A stretch of 64,000 nt of DNA. It comes from Pogonophryne albipinna (taxonomy: Eukaryota > Chordata > Actinopteri > Perciformes > Artedidraconidae). The position numbers and the translations under genes were made by a program. The DNA is taken from the NCBI GenBank assembly GCA_028583405.1, contig CM053260.1, positions 29,188,593 through 29,252,592 of the forward strand, written 5' to 3'. Within the stretch, counting starts at the first letter, position 1. Every line of letters begins with the position of its first letter. Shown here piece by piece: positions 22,863-34,472 of this stretch. The notes under the pieces are model-generated. The model saw only the letters and a list, made by a program, of their open reading frames with translations, had not been told where the DNA came from and did not search any database.

Positions 22863-23781
22863 TAGAAGGGCAGCCTGCTTAAAAAACATCAAGGAGCAAA
22901 CAGCTGGTAACCCCCCCTCCTCTCTGATGGCCCACTTCCAGCTTTAACCTCTGCTCATTCATTACCCAATCAACATGGCTCCCTCTAAATACAGACCATA
23001 ATAACCTGGATCTCGGTGAGGCCCATCTCCAGCTTTCTCATTCAGATATGGGACTCTTTAGTTTGAAATGCACCTAGATTTACACACTTTACACACACAC
23101 TACGGGTCAAGAAGTCTGCAACGTGTGAGGTCAGGACAGTCGTAATGAAAGGAAGAAATGCAAATATGGCTTTGTGTGTTTAAAGAAAGTGCAAATGTTA
23201 AGTAAAGAAATGCAGGGATTTCCATCCAAGCCATAAACGTATTTATTTGCATCAAGTTAGAAACTGCTCGGTGCTGCCTGGACGTGGATCTCTGGAGTTC
23301 ATGACTTGAACAAATGATGTTATGTAGATGATGTTGAGATAAATATGGCATAAAAGGAATAGTACAGAATAAAAAAATTGGATTAAAAGACAGAATAAGA
23401 GCTGAAATATCAGGCGGTTTGATTAACAGGAAGTTCATCGATTAATTGTAAAAGGTGAATGTGCTGTTTTCAGGATCTTAAATATCACAATAACTTCAAT
23501 ATCTTTGGGATTTTAACTGGTAATAAAATATATTTGAAGTATCACCTTGACTTTGAGCAACTGAAATAGACATTTTTCACAATTGTTCTGACATTTTATA
23601 GACAAAACGGTGTGTAATAATCTACAGATTCATCGGTTATGACTTTAATCGTTAGTCTCAGAATGTAAATGACTGTAACTGGAGAAAGAACAAAAGTAGC
23701 TAAAAGTAAAAGCAAACTAAAAATATATACAATATTGAGAAGAATTAAGAGAAATATGTACAATATATTCTGCAAATGATA
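22863..23781. other. Non-coding, nothing recognised
   Basis: Probable mtss1 intron 1. No exon or element end was seen. Confidence 0.35.
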
Positions 23782-24371
23782 AAAAATGCAGAGCTGACAA
23801 ACATACTTTTAAATTCAAATAAAATATAACAAATGTTAGGAATGACTTTGAGAGGGAAATAGAAACATGTTAATTTAATCATATATGTTGACCAGTGATG
23901 TTCATTTACTCAAGTACTTTACTTCTACTCCACTACATTTAAATGGGGAATAATGTCATTATACTCCACTACATGTATGTAACAACTGTAGTTCCTTTTT
24001 ACAAAATGCATGCCTAAAAATGAGAGATTAACAGGAGAAAATAAGTCAAAAACTTAACTAAATAAAAATATGCAAAGCTGATAAACACACTTTTAAATAA
24101 TAATAAAAAAGCAACAACAAAAGGAGATGTTGGTAAAGATTATGGGATGTTTTGTCCATAGAAACATGTTCATTTAATTATATACGTTTACAAGTGGTGT
24201 GAATTTACTCAAGTACTGTACTTCTAGTCCACTACATTTAAATGGGGACTAATGTCATTAATGTATTTAACAGATTAAGTTCCTTTTAACAAAACAAAGG
24301 GCAAATGTTGGGGGAGATAATGGGATGTTTTGTCCATAGACACATGGTGATTAAATGATAAATGTGTTTAC
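23782..24371. repeat. Diverged tandem duplication, period about 285 bp
   Basis: Two imperfect copies share 'tttactcaagtact', 'ccactacatttaaatgggga', 'tagaaacatgtt' and 'aactacaga'-type blocks in the same order. A third partial block ('gggatgttttgtccatag') abuts the exon's splice donor. 'tactcaagtact' with a (ACTT)-rich context is a frequent fish interspersed repeat. The last bases (24366-24371) are the intron donor region of the mtss1 exon. Confidence 0.65.
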
Positions 24372-24443
24372 CTTCATGTCGTTCATGATGAGCTGGAAGA
24401 GCCCTCCCAAGGCGCTGCATTCCTTCTCTATTCCCGCATCCAT
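24372..24443 (-). CDS. mtss1: MTSS1-like first coding exon (IMD/I-BAR domain start)
   Basis: An ATG at 24443 opens 24 codons that end exactly at a GTAAAC splice donor (intron begins at 24371, phase 0). The peptide contains IEKECSALGGLFQLIMNDMK. This is the N-terminus of the missing-in-metastasis family, whose I-BAR domain bends membranes and bundles actin at the plasma membrane. In vertebrate MTSS1 the first coding exon is also 24 codons ending at DMK. MTSS2 starts are, as I recall, slightly shorter, so MTSS1 is favoured. The start has a good context (AAAATGG). Exon 2 should lie further left, but I could not find it in 1-24371. That is expected because this intron is very long in vertebrates. 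The call is limited to one exon. Confidence 0.85.
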
Positions 24444-25790
<1,347 letters not shown>

Positions 25791-26177
25791 TTAAAGGTCC
25801 CCTATTATACTGTTTTTCATCAATATATCACAGGTCTCAGATATAGAGAACCTGTCTCTGATTGGCTGAAACACCAAACAGATCATTGCAGCATTACCCA
25901 TAATCCCCTCTGTTTCAGCCCTGTTTCAAAAGTGCTGATTCTCTGTCTGTTACTTTAGATAAAAATAAGGAGCCACTCCACACGCCCCTCTGAGAGATAT
26001 TTGGTTAAAAAGAACTCAATAGCCGCGTTCACACCAAGTACTTTGCCGTAGCCTACTTAGTTCCCAGCACTTAGTACCCCCATGGAACTAAGAGCCGATC
26101 GCGTTCACACCGGAATAAGTTCCCTGAGGGAAGATTACGCAAATGAAGCCGCTGACTTCACTTCTTCTGCTTTGGGT

Positions 26178-26351
26178 TTACTGGCAGGCCGCAAACAACT
26201 TCACGGCGTATACTGCCACCCGAAGTCCCCAGAGTTGGGGACTGCTGTCTGGACTCCCAGCAGCTTCTACTGAAGCCTTCTTAGTAAATCGCCAGAACGC
26301 CGACACCTCCTCATCACTCCACCGCTCCCATGTTTTTTTTTGTGTTGCCAT
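26178..26351 (-). pseudogene. Small Myb/SANT-like frame in nested transposon segment
   Basis: An ATG at 26351 opens 57 codons containing TWERWSDEEVSAFWRFTKKA. The W..W(S/T)DEEV spacing resembles the first helix of Myb/SANT-like domains that accompany Harbinger transposases. It ends at 26178 soon after LWGLRVAVYAVK. It may be the start of a Harbinger-type DNA-binding protein cut short, or only a chance frame. No second or third repeat tryptophan is evident. Confidence 0.4.
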
Positions 26352-26546
26352 AAGTTATTCTCTCTCCGTTGGTGCGCGGGGCTAATGCCAATAAAGCTAA
26401 TGCCAGCAAATACAATGGCGGCTTCAAAAAACTTTTCAGAGTTTTCCGGGTGTGGTTTGCAATTCGCCCAACCAATCAGAAATTGGTACATTTTTCTCCC
26501 CAGGATAGTCCCACCTCTCTAGCAGGCACTACAAATGGGGGCAAAT

Positions 26547-27935
26547 GATGTAGAAGAGACATGAAGAAGAGGGGACACATGTTGATGTAGAAGAGACATG
26601 AAGAAGAGGGGACACATGTTGATGTAGAAGAGACATGGAGAAGAGGGGACACATGTTGATGTAGAAGAGACATGAAGAAGAGGGGACACATGTTGATGTA
26701 GAAGAGACATGAAGAAGAGGGGACACATGTTGATGTAGAAGAGACATGAAGAAGAGGGGACACATGTTGATGTAGAAGAGACATGAAGAAGAGGGGACAC
26801 ATGTTGATGAAGAAGAGACATGAAGAAGAGGGGACACATGTTGATGTAGAAGAGACATGAAGAAGAGGGGACACATGTTGATGTAGAAGAGACATGAAGA
26901 AGAGGGGACACATGTTGATGTAGAAGAGACATGAAGAAGAGAGGACACATGTTGATGAAGAAGAGACATGAAGAAGAGGGGACACATGTTGATGTAGAAG
27001 AGACATGAAGAAGAGGGGACACATGTTGATGTAGAAGAGACATGAAGAAGAGGGGACACATGTTGATGTAGAAGAGACATGAAGAAGAGGGGACACATGT
27101 TGATGTAGAAGAGACATGGAGAAGAGGGGACACATGTTGATGTAGAAGAGACATGAAGAAGAGGGGACACATGTTGATGTAGAAGAGACATGAAGAAGAG
27201 GGGACACATGTTGATGTAGAAGAGACATGAAGCAGAGGGGACACATGTTGATGTAGAAGAGACATGAAGAAGAGGGGACACATGTTGATGCAGAAGAGAC
27301 ATGAAGAAGAGGGGACACATGTTGATGTAGAAGAGACGTGAAGAAGAGGGGACACATGTTGATGCAGAAGAGACATGAAGAAGAGGGGACACATGTTGAT
27401 GTAGAAGAGACGTGAAGAAGAGGGGACACATGTTGATGTAGAAGAGACATGAAGAAGAGGGGACACATGTTGATGTAGAAGAGACATGAAGAAGAGGAGA
27501 CACATGTTGATGTAGAAGAGACATGAAGAAGATGGGACACATGTTGATGTAGAAGAGACATGAAGAAGAAGGGACACGTGTTGATGTAGAAGAGACATGA
27601 AGAAGAGGGGACACATGTTGATGTAGAAGAGACATGAAGAAGAGGGGACACATGTTGATGTAGAAGAGACGTGAAGAAGAGGGGACACATGTTGATGTAG
27701 AAGAGACATGAAGAAGAGGGGACACATGTTGATGTAGAAGAGACATGGAGAAGAGGGGACACATGTTGATGTAGAAGAGACGTGAAGAAGAGGGGACACA
27801 TGTTGATGTAGAAGAGACATGAAGAAGAGGGGACACATGTGGATGTAGAAGAGACATGAAGAAGAGGGGACACATGTGGATGTAGAAGAGACATGAAGAA
27901 GAGGGGACACATGTGGATGTAGAAGAGACATGAAG
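26547..27935. repeat. 37-bp minisatellite, 37 units
   Basis: The first unit starts with GATGTAGAAG at 26547 and the last at 27916, a distance of 1,369 bp, which is exactly 37 x 37. Units differ only by substitutions, for example ATGGAG, GTGAAG, GATGCAG and GATGAAG, with no net indel. Because 37 is not a multiple of three and the minus strand has no stop in any phase, all three minus frames are open for over 1.4 kb. They encode the same 37-residue cycle from different phases. This is a repeat artefact and not a gene. Confidence 0.97.
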
Positions 27936-28124
27936 AAGTGGATTTTGCATAATAGGTCCCCTTTAAGACTTTTCACTATGTGTCTTCTATACATGTGGTC
28001 TTTCCTACTAGTGTAAAACACACATTCAAAAACACTTTCGTTTTTTACATTTCCACACATACAGTCAGTATAGTCCTAATATGTTCACCTGTTTAAAAAT
28101 AATTCTACGGGAAAGGTTAATGGC

Positions 28125-28868
28125 AAGGCAAGGCACATTTATTTATATAGCACCTTTCAACACAGGGCAATTCAAAGTGCTTTACAAAAAACTAAAGACA
28201 ATGGCATTTAAAATCAGTCATTAAAAAGAAAAGATAATAAAATAAACATTAAAAGAAAAAATACAGTGATAAAAGTTACAGTGCAGTTTGAGATGTGAAT
28301 AGTTCAATTAAAAGCAGCGACAAAAAGAAAAGTCTTCAGCCTGGATTTAAAAGTAGTAAGAGTTGCAGCGGACCTGCAGGTTTCTGGGAGTTTGTTCCAG
28401 ATATTTGGAGCATAATAACTGAACGCTGCTTCTCCATGTTTAGTTCTGACTCTGGGGACAGAAAGCTGACCAGTCCCTGAAGACCTGAGAGATCTGGATG
28501 GTTCATCATTTAGCAGGAGGTCAGAAATGTGTTTTGGGCCTAAACCATTCAGTGCTTTATAAACCAGCAGCAGTATTTAGAAATCTATTCTTTGACACAC
28601 AGGAAGCCAGTGTAAAGACTTCAGAACAGGAGTGATCCACTTTCTTAGTGTTAGTGAGGACTCGAGCAGCGGCGTTCTGAATCAGCTGCAGCTTTCTAAT
28701 AGATGTTTTAGTGAGACCTGTAAAGACACCATTGCAGTAGTCGAGTCTACTGAAGATAAAAGCATGGACAAGTTTTTCCAAATCCTGCTGTGACATTAGT
28801 CTTTTAATCCTAGATATGTTCTTTAGGTGATAGTAGGCTGATTTAGTAACTGTTTTAATGTGACTAAA
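28125..28868 (-). mobile_element. L2-type LINE 3' fragment
   Basis: Minus orientation. The 3' end is at 28125-28160, where the plus strand reads 'aaggcaaggcacattta' and 'tttatatagcacc', a common fish L2-group 3' terminus. Coding sequence for the RT C-terminus lies upstream. It is 5'-truncated and its frame is broken. Confidence 0.75.
28620..28868 (-). pseudogene. L2-type reverse transcriptase C-terminal fragment
   Basis: The minus-strand frame reads VTKSAYYHLKNISRIKRLMS, then FIFSRLDYCNGVFTGL and KLQLIQNAAARVLTNTKK. These are hallmark blocks downstream of the catalytic box in L2/Maui LINEs (SRLDYCN and QLIQNAAAR). After about residue 100 the family sequence is lost through a deletion or frameshift near 28630. 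There is no catalytic box, so it cannot act. Compare the better preserved copy at 34669-36190. Confidence 0.82.
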
Positions 28869-29630
28869 ATACATACAGAACATGAGGCACAAGTAGCTGT
28901 TATTTAAGAATATGCATACCAACAGACATGTATGTGTATATTTTTTTATATTTATTTTTATCTGAAAATGTTAGTTTTGTATTATGATTATGATTTATGA
29001 CTTTATTTGTACTTTATTTAGTATTTTAACTATTTGTTATGTTAATTGTATTGCATTTTACAAATTTAATTAATCAATTATCCATCCCAAACTTTAAAAA
29101 ACAAATGGACTGCAAGACAAGCATCTGAGGAACATCTTTATATCATTGAGTAATATCAGAAGCACTTTAAATCTTACGTAAATACAAACTTTATTAAACA
29201 CCTAGCCTAAAGGCTGCTCGTGTTCACTTCATATCTCTGACTGTATTCATGTGGCACCCAGGTGATAAACACAGTCAGAGTGTATTTAACTGATTCACCC
29301 GGCAACACGCTGAGTCACAGCCTTCCTACCACTCTGATCGCCATGGCAACACTGGTGTGTGTGTACGTGTGTGTGCGCGTGTGTGCGTGTGTGTTTTGCT
29401 GAATCACGGGACCACCAAACACCGGGCTGATGGTTGCCATGGGCAGCGTCAGCGTCCAAACATCACAAATACAATTAAAATGTGATCATAATAAAATAAT
29501 AAATCTTAATTGTTCTATTCTTAAACGGAGGTCTGGTTCAGGCAGTGATTTGATTACAAGCAGCCACCACTGGGACAAGATTATGCCATTTTTCTATCAA
29601 CATGGTACAAGACTTCAAAGTATTATGTTC
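28869..29630. other. Non-coding, nothing recognised
   Basis: Contains a short GT/GC-rich run at 29355-29396. No exon was seen. Confidence 0.35.
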
Positions 29631-31265
29631 ACATGAAAGCCAAACAGAATCAAACTGTAAAAAATGTGCTTTATTTACATTATTATTATTTGTTACAATA
29701 CATGTTTTGAATCAGCGTTCCTACAGCGTATTGCAAGGGACTTCTTTAATGCCATTTGTAAATAAAATGACAAGATTTCCCATGTTGTTGTTAGCTATAG
29801 CAGGCAGTTCATTTGCAAACAACACAACAAAATATATATATTATTAAATATTTTTGGATTTTTTCACTGTTCTAATTTGTATGACATTAATGCAAGAGGC
29901 ATTTGGTGATACAAAAGTACCTCTTACTTAATATATTAACATTTTAAATAGCAGTGTTAGTATACAGTAGAAAGTTGTAACAATAGTTTTCTTTCTAACT
30001 AAATCTAAAGGCAATCAGCAGTATGAGTGCAAGTTGTGAAGAGTTATGTCCAGGCTGTTTTATTGTTGGACTGAAGAACTTCAGAGAGATAAATACAAAT
30101 ACACAAGTTAAAACCCAAATGGATGGATGCTCTACACACCGTGGTTTACTTTGGAATAAGTGCTTTCTTTATTATAACAGCAGTGACACCTGCTGACCAG
30201 AGGCCCACACTGAGCATTTGGTTTGGAATGTTCCTTCATTTTGATCACACCATGCAGGGAGTCCTTGATAAAGCTGCAGCTTATGCAGTTTCAACTTAAA
30301 ATACATATTTGCCCACGTGACAACACGCTTAATGCATACAGGTAACATCATACATACAGGCAACATCATACATACAGGCAACTTCATACATACAGGCAAC
30401 TTCATACAGACAGGCAACTTCATACATACAGGCAACTTCATACATCCAGGCAACTTCATACATACAGGAAACATCATGCATACAGGTAACATCATACATA
30501 CAGGCAACTTCATACATACAGGAAACATCATACATACAGGCAACTTCATACATCCAGGCAACTTCATACATCCAGGCAACTTCATACATCCAGGCAACTT
30601 CATACATACAGGAAACATCATACATACAGGCAACTTCATACATCCAGGCAACTTCATACATACAGGCAACTTCATACATTCAGGCAACTTCATACATACA
30701 GGAAACATCATACATACAGGCAACTTCATACATCCAGGCAACTTCATACATACAGGAAACATCATACATACAGGCAACTTCATACATCCAGGCAACTTCA
30801 TACATACAGGCAACTTCATACATTCAGGCAACTTCATACATACAGGAAACTTCATACATACAGGCAACAAAAGGCACGCATTAGCGGTGTTATCCAGCCC
30901 AGTCTGCTCTGATTGGTTAGCTGGCCGGCTCTGTTCTGATTGGTCAACCGCTTAGAGATGTCCCGCCCCATAGCCTATCATTTGCAATGTGTTGGAGCGC
31001 TAGCCAATAGAATTGGACTGTTACATAGTGATGTCACTAGGTTCCAGAAGTAAACAAAGGAGTCCAAGGGAGGCGTTTCAGGCGTTTCAGGCGGGGGGGA
31101 GAAGACACTACCTTAACTAAGATAACTACAGCTGCTGTGCTCCCAGTGAAGCCAAAGGTGTTGGGGAAAAAAAGAGAACTGTTGTTTTTGAAAGTAGGTT
31201 TTCAAGTTTTGCAAAATTAGGCATACTGGGAAGCTGAGTCCATAGAGCCATTGACTTTGGAGAAC
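29631..31265 (+). repeat. Interspersed family with internal 18-bp minisatellite, copy 1
   Basis: It is collinear with 47677-48869. It shares 'aaagccaaacagaatcaaac', 'ttgttacaatacatg' and 'gcaatcagcagtatgag', then the minisatellite, then 'gctgctgtgctcccag' and 'ccattgactttggagaa'. Copy 1 has about 200 bp extra after the array (30885-31090). No terminal repeat or coding frame was identified, so the class is unknown. Confidence 0.75.
30334..30868. repeat. 18-bp minisatellite (about 30 units)
   Basis: Units of ATACATACAGGCAACTTC with variants (AGGAAACATC, ATCCAGG). Being a multiple of three, it yields spurious open frames on both strands, including a six-residue cycle GNFIHT on the plus strand. 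Confidence 0.95.
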
Positions 31266-31306
31266 AAACTATACTGGAGCTGAGCCAGCCGAACCTGCAG
31301 CAAACA

Positions 31307-31335
31307 CACTACATACTGATATACACCTGAACATC
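31307..31335. repeat. Partial 57-bp minisatellite unit
   Basis: 'actacatactgatatac' followed by 'acctgaacatc' matches the 57-bp unit exactly. It directly abuts the left side of the large inverted-repeat structure. The main array abuts its right side. Confidence 0.85.
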
Positions 31336-31435
31336 CAACCCAGTCTCACAAAAAAACGTGTAATAACTACGTTGGTCCACAACGTAGGACGTAGTATTTC
31401 TACAAAAACGCCTCTGAAATTGTAAGATCCCTACG

Positions 31436-31917
31436 TTTTTTTTCACCATTCATTCCAATGGCTGGCGTCTATGTCACGTGATCTTCAAATTTCTCCCTGC
31501 AGAAAAAAAAAACATGGCTGAACTTCCTTTTATTCTCGGTGGAAAATGCCTATTTTAAGGTTAGTTTGGCCATTAAAATGCGTTTTGATGTCATTTGATG
31601 CGAGAAATATGTGTTGTTATTTCAGATGATGTGTGCAGTGGATGCACATGATCTTTAGTTTGCTAGTTATTACGAAGATTACTTCAGGAAATTGTGTCTA
31701 TAGCCTACAACGTTTTCATTGTCACCAAGGTGGTTGCTAGGGATGCTGCTATCGATATTATCTCTGTTATGTTGTGTAACTGTTTAATGGTGTTATCTTT
31801 ATTGCTACCCCCTTCCCCGTCAATGTATAGTGTTGGTCCACAGCGCAAACGTATTAGTTTAACAAAATCCGCATCTAAAATTGTGGCATAGATACGTTAT
31901 TTTCCCCTGTGCAATTC
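31436..31917 (+). repeat. Large inverted repeat, left arm
   Basis: About 480 bp, reverse-complementary with small differences to 33504-33980. The outer part starts TTTTTTTTCACCATTCATTC and the inner end reads CCCCTGTGCAATTC. It has the look of very long terminal inverted repeats of a fold-back type DNA transposon. The 31338-31435 segment outside the arm (CCAGTCTCAC and CTACGT palindromes) has no partner on the right, where the 57-bp array begins instead. Confidence 0.88.
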
Positions 31918-33503
31918 TCCATATACTCAACAATAACACATAATTATCCTTGTGTTTATTTATTTGTTTGATTAATAAACACAAGTTGGAGTCCGTCAGG
32001 ACCGAGGGTCGGAGCAGCTCATTTGCTTTACAGAATATTACACCCGGAAGTAAGTATTCTCTCCGCTTCGTTTGACAAACCCCGTGATAGTCCTCAAGCT
32101 CTGTGATTGGAGAGTGTGCTCCGAGGGTTACGCCGAGCCTCGAACAGCACTTGAAATGGGATGGAACCACGGCAGACTGTCCAAAACTGGATTTGAACGG
32201 GTCCACCCCCTCCCCCCCTCCGTCCCCAGAACTACACATGCTGGCTATTGTGTTTCGCAACATGTTCTCTATCTATGGCACATCTCTACTGGGAGTTGTA
32301 GTTTTAAAAGACGTTTTCGTATTTCCCATAATAAGACGTTGTCAGTATTAAACTGTGTCCATCCCTGGAGGTTTAGGGGATATGAAACACTCAAATTTAA
32401 AACATATAATTAATAAATGGGTGAAATTGCTTGTGCCCATAATGGGCAGCATCAATATATATACACACATGCCAGCTAAGGTCAGAAGAGCTTTATTTAA
32501 CAGCTGGTCTTATGTCTGTGACCCCTGTTGTTAATTGATGAGCATGAAACATGCACTTGTCAAAGTTCAGAGGCACATTTTGCAAATATGGCAGTAGCCA
32601 TCGATCATCATATGATATGATAAGATATACTTTATTGATCCCAAGTTGGAAACATTTGCGTTACATCAGCATGTGTAACAGTTAAATATGCAGTGGTGTT
32701 TATTTGTAAATCATTTAGTATAATCACACAAATTCTGTGTTTTATATTTAATAATTCTGTGTTCTTTATTTATTGATTGTTCAATACCTGACAAGGCCGG
32801 AGATGAACAACTTTGGTCGCAGGTTCCTCAACAGTGCATTACAAGACATCTATGTGTGTATACCTCCACCATTAAACTGTCGTATTCTGCACATTTCTTA
32901 TACTATCTACATACATCTTATATAAGAGTATAATACATATGTATAATATCAGTTAAAATAAGTGCTTCAACATAGTTAACATTGCTGGAGGTATGCACAA
33001 AGTTTTTCATGCAATGCATAACTACACCATAGTTGTGTAGGCCTATATGATATGTCAATAAACCTTAGAAAATCTTGAAATCTTGAAAGGGATGTGCAAA
33101 ATAGTCATTATATACAGTCTTTAATTAACTATTAGTAGACAATAACGAGTAATGAATATACTTTATAGGGATCCTATTAATATCTAATAATAAAGCCGAA
33201 TTAGTGTTGATACTGCAAGGAGACGTATTGTGTGAAAAGAAATGTAAGATGTTGTTTAATGGCTGATATATTTATGATCCACGTCACGTTTTCAGTTCCT
33301 CATGTTTGTCTAGAAGTCTTCTCATCAGGGCTCTATAAATACAGAACTACGGCAGATATGTAACATTTAATGCAGCCTAACCGTGTATTACAATGCCGTT
33401 ATGTGATGACCTCCAAAGAGAAAAGCAAGCACACTCGGAATAAAGTGTTTTCGGTCTGTTTCCGGTATTTGTTTATGACGATGTGATGTGAGATGTGAGA
33501 CTG
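31918..33503. other. Interior of the large inverted repeat
   Basis: About 1.6 kb with no recognisable transposase. 32620-32646 carries a reversed LINE tail (GATATACTTTATTGATCCC). A purine/pyrimidine-rich patch lies at 32200-32225. The open frames at 32072-32413 lack motifs. Confidence 0.5.
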
Positions 33504-33980
33504 GAATTGCACAGGGGAAAATAAGGTATCTATGCCACCATTTTAGATGCGGAATTTGTTAAACTAATACGTTTGCGCTGTGGACCAACACTATACATTG
33601 ACGGGGAAGGGGGTAGCAATAAAGATAACACCATTAAACAGTTACACAACATAACAGAGATAATATCGATAGCAGCGTCCCTAGCAACCACCTTGGTAAC
33701 AATGAAAACGTTGTATCGACACAATTTCCTGAAGTAATCTTCGTAATAACTAGCAAACTAAAGATCATGTACATCCACTGCACACATCATCTGAAATAAC
33801 AACTCATATTTCTCGCATCAAATGACATCAAAACGCATTTTAATGGCCAATCTAACCTTAAAATAGGCATTTTCCACCGAGAATAAAACGAAATTCGGCC
33901 ATGTTTTTTTTTTCTGCAGGGAGAAATTTGAAGATCACGTGACATAGACGCCAGCCATTGGAATGAATGGTGAAAAAAAA
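33504..33980 (-). repeat. Large inverted repeat, right arm
   Basis: Reverse complement of 31436-31917. It ends in GGTGAAAAAAAA at 33980, exactly where the 57-bp minisatellite begins. Confidence 0.88.
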
Positions 33981-34472
33981 CTCTTTAAAGTAGAGACACT
34001 ACATACTGATATACACCTGAACATCAGCAGGAGAGGACTCTTTAAAGTAGAGACACTACATACTGATATACACCTGAACATCAGCAGGAGAGGACTCTTT
34101 AAAGTAGAGACACTACATACTGATATACACCTGAACATCAGCATGAGAGGACTCTTTAAAGTAGAGACACTACATACTGATATACACCTGGACATCAGCA
34201 GGAGAGGACTCTTTAAAGTAGAGACACAACATACTGATATACACCTGAACATCAGCAGGAGAGGACTCTTTAAAGTAGAGACACTACATACTGATATATA
34301 CCTGAACATCAGCAGGAGAGGACTCTTTAAAGTAGAGACACTACATACTGATATACACCTGAACATCAGCAGGAGAGGACTCTTTAAAGTAGAGACACTA
34401 CATACTGATATACACCTGGACATCAGCAGGAGAGGACTCTTTAAAGTAGAGACACAACATACTGATATACAC
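33981..34472. repeat. 57-bp minisatellite array 2, left part
   Basis: About 8.6 units. The array is interrupted inside a unit by the L2 insertion (34473-36191) and continues at 36192. It is open on both strands because 57 is a multiple of three. Confidence 0.95.

Larger units (their letters stand above)
25795..27962. mobile_element. TTAA-flanked MITE expanded by a 37-bp minisatellite
   Basis: TTAA flanks the element (25791-25794 and 27963-27966). Its ends are AGGTCCCCTATTATAC and GCATAATAGGTCCCCT, which are inverted copies with small differences. The TTAA target is like piggyBac or Kolobok. The interior holds a nested-looking segment from about 26026 (GCCGCGTTCACACC) and a 1.4-kb tandem array that accounts for two thirds of the length. 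A truncated relative of this end type is visible at about 41303 (TTTTAAAGGTCCCATG). Confidence 0.72.

Noticed and set aside
22380..22892. Cysteine/valine-rich frames in the CAGA/CA/GATA region
   Set aside because: Pure microsatellite translation.
26476..28060. Three overlapping minus-strand frames of about 470-513 codons
   Set aside because: They are produced by the stop-free 37-bp repeat read in its three phases; the peptides are identical cycles and have no domain.
30172..30955. Frames with (GNFIHT)n or (MKLPVC)n repeats
   Set aside because: Artefact of the 18-bp minisatellite; open on both strands because 18 is a multiple of three.
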